A DNA stretch of 64,000 nucleotides from positions 23,554,178-23,618,177 of the forward strand of contig CM055107.1 in NCBI GenBank assembly GCA_029204225.1, given 5' to 3'. Shown here piece by piece: positions 56,069 through 64,000 of the stretch. The position numbers and the translations under genes were made by a program. This DNA is from Diphasiastrum complanatum. Lineage: Eukaryota > Streptophyta > Lycopodiopsida > Lycopodiales > Lycopodiaceae. The notes below the pieces were generated by a model. That model had not been told where the DNA came from and did not search any database. It worked only from the letters and a program-made list of their open reading frames with translations. The stretch's first letter is position 1. Each line of letters opens with the position of its first letter.

Positions 56069-59000
56069 TCGGGCCAGGATCTCTGTGCGCATGATGGATG
56101 GGAGGCCCGAGGAGCTTCATTTGGAGGGAAGAGAGAGAGGGGGGGGGGGGGGGGGGGAGGAGTGTAGCAAGTTTTTTTTCAGTAAAGTTGAGTGTTATGC
56201 ATGGTAGGTGAAAAGGAAGGTGGGGGGGGGGGGGGGCTAGAGGTTGATTAATGGGTTTTTTTTTGCGCATTTTGTTTTTTTGTTTTCCATGGGCATTTTA
56301 GTCATTTTTTGGACTACATACCTAAAATAAATTTGCTGGGCTATAAGATGCCAAGAATAGTCTCTTTAGATTGTTTTTGAATCGAAATTGTTTGCTATCA
56401 CTTTCTTTTAGCAGCAACACATCCAGTATCAATAGTGTGTGATAGTACACGGATGTAATGTTGTGGCACTTTAATAGACGTTGGCTTAGCACACATAGTA
56501 CTGTGATGCTAGCTACTTTAGCTATAAAAAAGAGTAATTGCCTCCCACCCTATTTCTCTAGGATAGAGTTCACAGCTCAAAAATATTCACTATTTCATCA
56601 TTACATAATTGAATGGTGGGTAACTAGTTTTCAAGCAACGAGGGATCCTTTTTCAGGTTAATCTTGGTGCACTACACGCCATTGCATGCCATTGTTTGCA
56701 ATCCTCTCCTTCCCCATTCCTGAATTCCTTCAGCCTTCTTCCTTCGTTGATTACGTGCTGCTTCGTCCTACTCGTTCATCCTCTCCACTTGAATAGCTAT
56801 TGTGGGGGAAGGATAGTGAGTTGCTTCACCAGAACAAAAACGTGGAAGCAATCGTGGGAGTCTAAGCGGACTTTTACTTGCTTCGGACAACTGTTCGCAA
56901 GGGAGGAGGGTCTGACCGTCTGTGCATTGACGTTACACACTAAAGCTGTGCACAAAAATACCTTATGGTAGTTGGTTTAAACTTTGACGGATTCTGTGAC
57001 TTCTGTCCTCTGATTTTGCTGACTCCTGTGCGGCATGCTGTACAAGTGCATGTACCAAGCTATCAAGTTTGTCCTGCCCGTTTACTGAACATCAATTTTC
57101 TGTGGGTGACAGACTGACAGTGCACATGAGGGCCCAATGCTTGTTCTTCTTGGAGTGCCTCGAGAGTCGAGAGTTATGTGATTTTGCAGCCATACTTGTC
57201 AACTTGAGTCTTGCCTTACTCACTGGAAGAGAATCTTTCTTCAACCAGCAACATCTATTATCAACGATGCACGGAGCATTTGAAGTGCTAACCTACGCTT
57301 GACCACAAGCTGTGCTTGACGGCCTTTCTTAAGGGATGCTGCTAAGTTTTAACTGGAAGTTACGAGTCTACTACAGTGCAAGACTCGAGTTATGAAAGTT
57401 ATTAGGCTATTAGCAAGCCTTGGCTTGTGGAAAAATAGATACCAAGGCCAAATATGTCGTGCAAAATTTATAGTATAAATCATTCTGAAGAGAGACATGT
57501 AGCTACGGATTAGACATGTCACATTTTTAACGTAGACTTCTTGGAGAGTTGTGTGAAAAACAGTTTTGAGCTTGTTTCAATCGGGATTGAGCTTTTCCTG
57601 AGAGGGAAAAGAATGATAGCAAGACTCGAGTTATGAAAGTTATTAGCAAGCCTTGACTTGTGGGAAAATGGATACCAATGCCAAATAAGTCGTGCAAAAG
57701 TGACAGTATAAATCATTCTGAAGAGAGACATGTAGCTACGGTTTAGACACATCACATTTATAACGTAGACTTTGGAGAGTTGTGTGAAAAAATAGTTTGG
57801 AGCTTGTCTCGAATCGGGATTGAGCTTTTCTTGAGAGGGAAAAGAACGGCAGTATGGCCGATGGTGCCAGGAAGGACCACTGTTGGTATGAGTTCAGGAC
57901 TCCTGAAGCCTGTAAAGTAAATTATAATGTGCCGTAGCCGGTTAAAAGTGACATGTTCATTGTTCACTAAAGATTTTGTCTGTAGCTGTCTATAGAGACG
58001 TTGGCTTTGAGCTCCTCCACTGGGATATGTATGTGGTCCTTCGCTGACATCAAGTTAGACCCACTAGAGGTGCAGTGTAGGACCTTCTCTAAGCTTTTGG
58101 CAGGTACTGAAAAGTTCATCTGCTGTTTCTTATTTTTATTCTTCCGTACCCCTCACCAAAAGGCCTAAAGAAGACGCCCTTTTTAATATATACACAAGTA
58201 TGACAACAACGACATCTTAAAAATGCTAACAATCCAAGATAGACGACAAGCCATGTCATCTGAGAAAGTGGTAACAACATTATCATCTCCCACAATTCCA
58301 TACTCTCCATATGCTAATGCAATGCATAATCCCTCTCAGATCAAGCATCAAAATATACTAGCATGGTTTGTGCAAGATCCTATTTCAAACGACACAAAAG
58401 TAATGGTTCTGCACCCAAAAGCTGAGAAAGAGCTCTCTTTATTTCTCTCTTTCTCACGCTATTTTACCTTCCCGTCCATAAAATCATTTTTTGCTTATTC
58501 ATGAAAGAAAAGGACGTGCAGAACACAATGTGTGTGCCCTTGATTCTTTTTTTTTACATGCACTTCTTTATCTATGTGGAAGATGGATATAAAAAAAAAT
58601 TGCTTTTTTTTGTTTAACATGACCACCTTTGCAAAAAGTGAGAATATCGCAAAAAGAAAGAAAAAGAAGTTTTCACGTCCTGGGTGGTCATTCCTCGGCC
58701 ATTTCGCCTTGGGAAGGGCCTTTCGAGGGTGACCTTCCCCATCGTGATGCAGACCTAGTGGTAACTCACCCTTGCATATTGCGATCCCCAGTAAATCCAA
58801 ATGATCGTTTTCACTTTAATATTGTGAGTCATCTTTATGTATAATTCCATTCAACTTGAGGAGGAGAGTCTCATAAAGGATATCTTAGATTTTTTCCATC
58901 ACCCACGCGATCAGCCTATGTGATCTTTCCACCTCCAAGACCTGATTTTTGAGAAAATTGCAAACCTGTTTAACAACCCATTCACATGTTCAGCAACCGT

Positions 59001-59200
59001 GCTATTGTGAAACGTCACTATGTACGGGTGAGAGGGTGAGCATGAAAAGGTGCTCTTAATGGGGAATGCAAGAGTGTGTTATGAGTTCCCTTGTACATTA
59101 ATCAATCTTTTAAAATAATAACTATTTTCATTTTTTTTTTTAATATTGATTATTTTCATAATAGTATTATGTTGTTTTTTTAGTGAGATTGGAGCTCATA
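55490..59200. other. Non-coding region with microsatellites and a tandem duplication
   Basis: No gene is supported. A (CT)n tract occupies about 56010-56064, and G runs lie at about 56139-56157 and 56222-56236. A repeated GAGGGAGCTAT unit lies near 55820-55850. Frames at 56.7-57.3 and 58.2-58.8 kb have no recognisable content. Confidence 0.5.
57378..57850. repeat. Tandem duplication of about 235-240 bp
   Basis: Copies start at 57378 and 57619 with GCAAGACTCGAGTTATGAAA. Both contain AATCATTCTGAAGAGAGACA and GGGATTGAGCTTTTC, with about 15% difference and small indels. Confidence 0.9.
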
Positions 59201-59936
59201 TGCTCTGGCAATGAACATAGATGAGTTCAATCAGTCACATGTAAAAATTACAGCAAATAAGAATCCTAAAACACTTGAAATGATGAGGGAAGCAATATAT
59301 TATGATCTCATAAGATTAGCACAAGTTGAACCATCAAAATACATCAAAAATCTATGCTTGAACCTCACTAAATGGCCCAAATCCTTGAAGAAGGCTTCAC
59401 ACGTGTGAAAGTACGGCCTCCCACAGTCTGAGTACTGTACACCAAACCTACATTCAATCCTATAATCATTAGTAATCACAAGTACTCAAACAATTATGAA
59501 CATAGAGAGCAATTGCACCATTATGAGAAAAAAAAACTTGAAATTGCTTGATTGATTTTGGTGAGATATCATCACCTATATATACATGATCCATCACGGT
59601 TTTGGGCAGGTATGAGTAGCCTTAAACCTATCCCTAATTCTAATTTTGGTGGATCTTTCATCCCTATCAAGTTAGGGTTGGAATCTTGGAGATCCCTCAA
59701 CAATGCAAAAATTATCAAAAATAGCTCCTATTTTTTCTCCCTTGTATCTTAGCATAATTTGGACTCATTCCAAAGGTTCTAACACTTAGGTCTACTTGAG
59801 AACATCCTTATGAATGAAATCCTATGCTATTTGGCACGTGTGACAAGCCACATCATGACCATCTAACTATTTACAAGTCATATGGCCAAAACTAGTCAAG
59901 CTAGAATTGTGAATTTTTAACACTTCTCCTCACTAT

Positions 59937-61516
59937 CTAGCTTGGTTCAATCATTGCTTTACTAATCACTCCAAGTGATGATCTGAACTTCATAAAAGGT
60001 GTCTTTTGAAGTGGTTTAGTAAGTAGATCAGCTACACATTCATTGCTTGGAAACATGCTCCAAAGCAATCTCCTTGGCTTGCACCATTTCTCTCACAAAG
60101 TGATGGCATATCTCAATGTGCTTAGATCTTGCATGGAAGATTGGGTTAGATGCAAGGTGTTGGGCTGATATATTGTCATTGTAGATGATTGGTGCCTCCT
60201 CTGAATCCATGATCTTTAGCTCCACCAACAATCTCTTGATCCAAAGTACCTCCTTTGTAGTGGTTGTCAAAGCTTTGTACTCGGCCTCGGTTGAAGATAG
60301 AGATATAGTTTCTTGCTTTTTTGAAAGCCATGAAACCACACCTTCTCCTATGAAAGTTGAATAGGCACTTGTTGATTTCCTATCCCTCTTATCCCCTGCA
60401 AAATCTGAATCACTAAATGCATGAAGGTTAATCACATCTCCTCTATATAGAATCCCAAAATCCAATGTACCCGAGATGTATCTTAGAATCTTCTTAGCCT
60501 TTTTCCAATGGATATTCAATGGCTTTTGCATGGATTGGCTCAACCTACATACACTAAAGCTAAGATCTGGTCTAGTTATAGTGATCCACATTAAGGAACC
60601 TATAAGTTGCCTAAACAAAGTGATGTCCATGAAGGATCTTTCATCATCTTCATTTGGCACTTTTACATCTTGCTCCATTGGTGTGTCAACACTTTTGCAT
60701 ACTTCCATCTTAAACTTCTTCAAAAGACTTTGAGCATAGTTTACTTGACTTATAGAGATAAAAGATGACCCTCTAAGTACTTCTATCCCTAAGATTAAGT
60801 GAAGACACCCTAGATCTACCATCTTGAACTCTAAGGATAGATCTATCTTGATTTTTTCAATACCATCAACACTATTTCCACTAATGATGATGTCATCTAC
60901 ATAAATGAGTAAAAGTACAATACCAACATCATCAAACTTAATGTAAAGAGTGGGATCATATTCACTTTGAACAAAAGAAAGTGAAATAAGATAGCAATGT
61001 AGTCTTGAATTCCAAGATCTCGAGGCTTGCTTCAAGCCATAGATGCTTCTTTGGAGATGACATACTTTGTTCTCCATTCCATGCTTGATGAACCCTTGTG
61101 GCTGCTCCATATAGATATCCTCTTTCAAAAAACCATTCAAGAAAGCATTAGAGACATCCATTTGACATAGAATTCATCCAAAATGTGATGCAAGTGCAAT
61201 TGACCATCTTGGCCACGGGTGCAAAAGTTTCCTCATAGTCTATCCCTCTCTCTTGAGCATAACCTTTTGCAACTAATCTTGTTTTATGTTTGTTAACACT
61301 CCCATTTGCATTTAACTTAAAAGCTTGAAGACCCACTTGCATCCTATTACATTCCTTTGAGGTCTCTCAACAAGCAACCAAGTTTCATTCTCAATCAAGG
61401 CATCATACTCATCCAACATAGCTTTATACCATTCTTTGGAGTTCAATGCATCTTCAACATTAGATGGTTCTTCAAAACTAGATAAAGCATAAGAAGTGGA
61501 TGAGATACCCTCAACT
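59937..61516 (-). pseudogene. Copia reverse transcriptase and RNase H
   Basis: After the TAG the frame continues ([30 protein letters not shown]), then shifts near 61195 with a Trp-to-stop change near 61170. From 61161 it is open: [42 protein letters not shown] and RNase H with SFSDSDFAGDKRDRKSTSAY-like text and SSTEAEYKALTTTTKEVLW. A stop at 60040 cuts the last 35 codons, which resume in another frame as ECVADLLTKPLQ. Only about four lesions are seen. Confidence 0.9.
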
Positions 61517-61518
61517 TG

Positions 61519-63894
61519 CTATCCTTTGCCTTGATATGTGAGCCTTGATGGCTCCACTTTTGCCCTTGAAGATCTCCTTGGTGTGATAGGTGGGTTTGGT
61601 GCTTGCTCCTCCATGAGCTCCTCCTCAAAACCAAGATCTTGCTCCTCGACCATCTTCTTCTTGATTGTTGGAGCACTTGAGCCTTCTTCAAGCATATGCA
61701 TGTGATGTTTATCAAAGATGACATCCCTTGAAACAACAAATTTGTTCAAGGATGGGAGATAGACTTTGTAGCCCTTGCTTGAGCTTGCATATCCAAGCAT
61801 GATCCCTCTTGTGGAAGATGGATCCTCCTTGGTTCTTGTTTCCAATGGCACATGCACATAACATATACACCCAAAAACTTTCAAGTGATTAAGATTGGGT
61901 TTCTTTCCATACAACATCTCATAAGGAGTTTTGCCTTCAATTGCTTTGCAAGACACCCTATTCATCAAGTAGTTTGCACATGCAAGACACTCACCCCAAA
62001 AGGATTTGGGCAAACAAGCATCTAATCTTAAAGCCTTAGAACATTCACATAATGTTCTATTCCTTCTTTCAGCAACTCCATTTTGTTGAGGAGTGTAAGG
62101 ACAAGAAGTCTCTTTCTTGATCCCTTCCTCCTCACAAAAGGCCTTGAACTCATTGGAGATGAATTCTCCACCATTGTCACTTCTAAGAATCTTGATGCTA
62201 TGATTATGATGCTTTTCCACAAACAACTTGAACTTTACAAAAGTATCAAATACTTGAGACTTGAAGGAAAGTAAGAACACCCAACAATATCTTGAGTAGT
62301 CATCAATGAAGGTTAAAGACATGGATGAACCTCCATTAGATTTGGTGCTAGCAATGTGCACATCCGAGTGTATGAGTTCAAGAGGATGAGATGACTTTGT
62401 GATGGAGTTAGGAAACACCTTCTTATGTGCCTTGGATAAGGCACAAGCTTCACAAACCTTGTCTTCCTTCCCAATAGACCTTGGCAGGCCTAAAGCATAC
62501 TCCTCCTTGATCATAGCCTCCATGGAACCCGAGTTGACATGTCCAAGTCTTTTGTGCCATAAAATAAAGGTAGATATCTTGCTCTTCTCGGCCAACATGA
62601 CAACATTAGTATCCACAAATGCATCCAACTTATAAAGTTTGCCAAGTCTAGTGTCTTTAGCCACTACCTTACCCTTCTTCTTGATGAAACATTCATTTGA
62701 AGCAAAGTCAACATTGAAACCATTGTCTACCATTTGGCCAACACTTAGTAGATTCTTTGTTATTGTAGGAATGTACAAAACACCTTCTATGTTGATCTTT
62801 TTGGAAGATCCTAAGCAAAGGGGAATGCTACCAACTCCTTCAATCTTACAAGCTTCATCATTTGCTGTATAGATAGACTTTATAGGTCCATCATAAGATA
62901 AGAGAGAAGAAAAAAATTCTCTTTTACTAGTCATGTGTGAACTAGCACCCGAGTCAATCCACCAAGGATCTTCTCCTTTGAAGCTTGTTGAAGACAATAT
63001 GGACATCATGAGAGAGTCCTCATGTGAACTCTCCTCCTCCTCCTCTTTGCTCATGTTGGCTTGGCTTTGATCTTTCTTCCTCTTGAAGCATTCCGAGGCA
63101 TAATGCCCCATCTTGCTACAATAGTAGCACTTCACCTTTGATTTGTCCTTCTTGACTTTGGTGGTTGATGGAGATGCCTTTGAGGGTCCTTCTTGATCCT
63201 CAAGCTTTGTAGACTTCTTGAATGTTGATCCTTTGCCTTTGGACTTGCCTTTGCCTTTGGTGAAGAGAGCTTGGTCATCTCCACCTTGGATGGAAAGCCT
63301 ATCCATCCTCTCTTGCATTTGGCTCCTTCTTGATTCCTCGGCCATGAGTGTGCCTTGGAGTTCTTCAAGTATGGGTAGCTTACCCATAATTGCATATCCC
63401 TGAACCAAATTGTCAAATTCAAAGCTTAGTCCATTCAATATGAGTTGAACAAGCTCTTCATCCTTGATAGGATCACCTATAAAGGCTAGCTCTTTGTTCA
63501 ATTCCTTTACTCTTAGGACAAAAGTATGTGCACTCTCTCCTTTCTTTTGATAGCTTCTATAGACTTGATTCTTCAAAGCTAACATTCTAGTTTGGTTCTT
63601 GGATTCATAGACCTTTTGCAAAGTCTCCCAAGCATCTTGAGCTGAAGTGCAATCTCCTACCTCTCTTAAGAGTTCATTTGCTACATTCATTTTTATGCAA
63701 TGTACTACAACATTGCACCTCTTGATGTATTTGGCTTTTTCTTGAGGATGAATAGGTTCACCCTCCTTACCATTTACAATTTCCATCAGATCTTGCATGA
63801 TCATGATGGATTCCATTCTAACTTTCCATATGGAATAGTTAGTTTTGTTGAGCCTTTCATTAGTATCCAAAAGATATGCATTTATAGATGCCAT
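61519..63894 (-). pseudogene. Copia gag, protease and integrase (791 codons open)
   Basis: In order: gag (MASINAYLLDTNERLNKTNY; DAWETLQKVYESK), a Lys-rich segment, a zinc knuckle CYYCSKMGHYASEC, protease WWIDSGASSHMTSKREFF, pre-integrase LWHKRLGHVNSGSM, and integrase with FIDDYSRYCWVF, ILRSDNGGEF and NGVAERRNRT forming DDE. It ends in the acidic linker and PRRSSRAKVEPSRL. A single TAG (about 61519) interrupts what would be a continuous polyprotein into RT. The intact catalytic residues suggest recent activity. Confidence 0.92.
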
Positions 63895-64000
63895 CTAGTC
63901 TCCTAATCAAGGACTTGACACAAATGAAGGTTACTTCTATTGATTTGATTGAAGATCTACCTTGTCCCACTTCTTAGGGACCTGAAAAGATCAGTAATAG

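Larger units (their letters stand above)
59400..64000 (-). mobile_element. Copia element, largely complete gag-pol, 5-prime end outside window
   Basis: Minus strand from beyond 64000. Gag starts at 63894, pol ends near 59937, and a purine tract (GTGAGGAGAAG in sense) precedes an LTR that starts TGTTAAAAATTC at 59922 and runs leftwards to an undefined end. It carries only a few disabling changes, so it is the youngest-looking large element here. Confidence 0.85.

Noticed and set aside
55962-56270. Second Arg-Glu and Pro-rich ORF on the minus strand
   Set aside because: Produced by the (CT)n and poly-G tracts; no other support.
58223-58844. Overlapping ORFs on both strands near 58.5 kb
   Set aside because: Neither shows a domain or repeats seen elsewhere; both are short and low in complexity.
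59390-59480. Shared LTR between 21.6 kb and 59.4 kb, based on the CACACGTGTG segment
   Set aside because: Only short scattered matches beyond that palindrome; not enough to claim one repeat family.

Overview
This window is plant nuclear DNA. It carries one recognisable plant-specific host gene (a TPD1-like secreted peptide gene) in a bed of decayed transposable elements: a Gypsy (Tat/Athila-like) pol, about a dozen Copia pieces, a CACTA transposase remnant with a DUF4216-like domain, short inverted-repeat elements, and microsatellites. Nested insertion and AT-rich spacers suit a large, repeat-rich land-plant genome, perhaps a gymnosperm or a seed-free plant. The species cannot be read from the sequence. 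No rRNA, tRNA or CRISPR array was recognised.

Layout. 0-2 kb: defective Gypsy pol. 2.7-10.7 kb: one unknown long ORF, split at 4.36-10.26 kb by a nearly complete Copia element with 251-bp LTRs and an AAAAT target duplication. 11.1-14.8 kb: a convergent pair of decayed intron-bearing genes, A' (Ulp1/C48 protease) and C' (suspected ubiquitin-like fold). 15.6-18.5 kb: terminal inverted repeats, a foldback and tandem repeats. 18.58-19.95 kb: TPD1-like gene. 22.6-30.7 kb: a cluster of four decayed genes: T (transposase-like, with GD-K and QGxExSH motifs), B (unknown), A (histone H3-like domain followed by a Ulp1 protease) and C (suspected ubiquitin-like). B and A diverge from a G-box-rich intergenic region; A and C converge. 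30.7-38.2 kb: Copia fragments and one large Copia element. 38.7-40.3 kb: CACTA remnant. 40.3-45.6 kb: non-coding repeats. 45.6-55.5 kb: mosaic of Copia pieces invaded by two inverted-repeat elements whose termini resemble those near the A/C genes. 55.5-59.2 kb: non-coding, with a tandem duplication and microsatellites. 59.2-64 kb: a fairly well preserved Copia element running off the window.

The most interesting content is the A/B/C/T gene set. A and A' share exon boundaries, and C and C' are homologous, so these are two copies of one intron-bearing, multi-gene unit. It joins a histone H3-type domain, a SUMO/ubiquitin-type protease, a possible ubiquitin-like protein and a transposase-like gene. 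The natural reading is a large DNA transposon family, possibly related to the KDZ/Zisupton group, with short non-autonomous relatives at 45.9 and 47.8 kb. All copies here are broken by stops or frameshifts.
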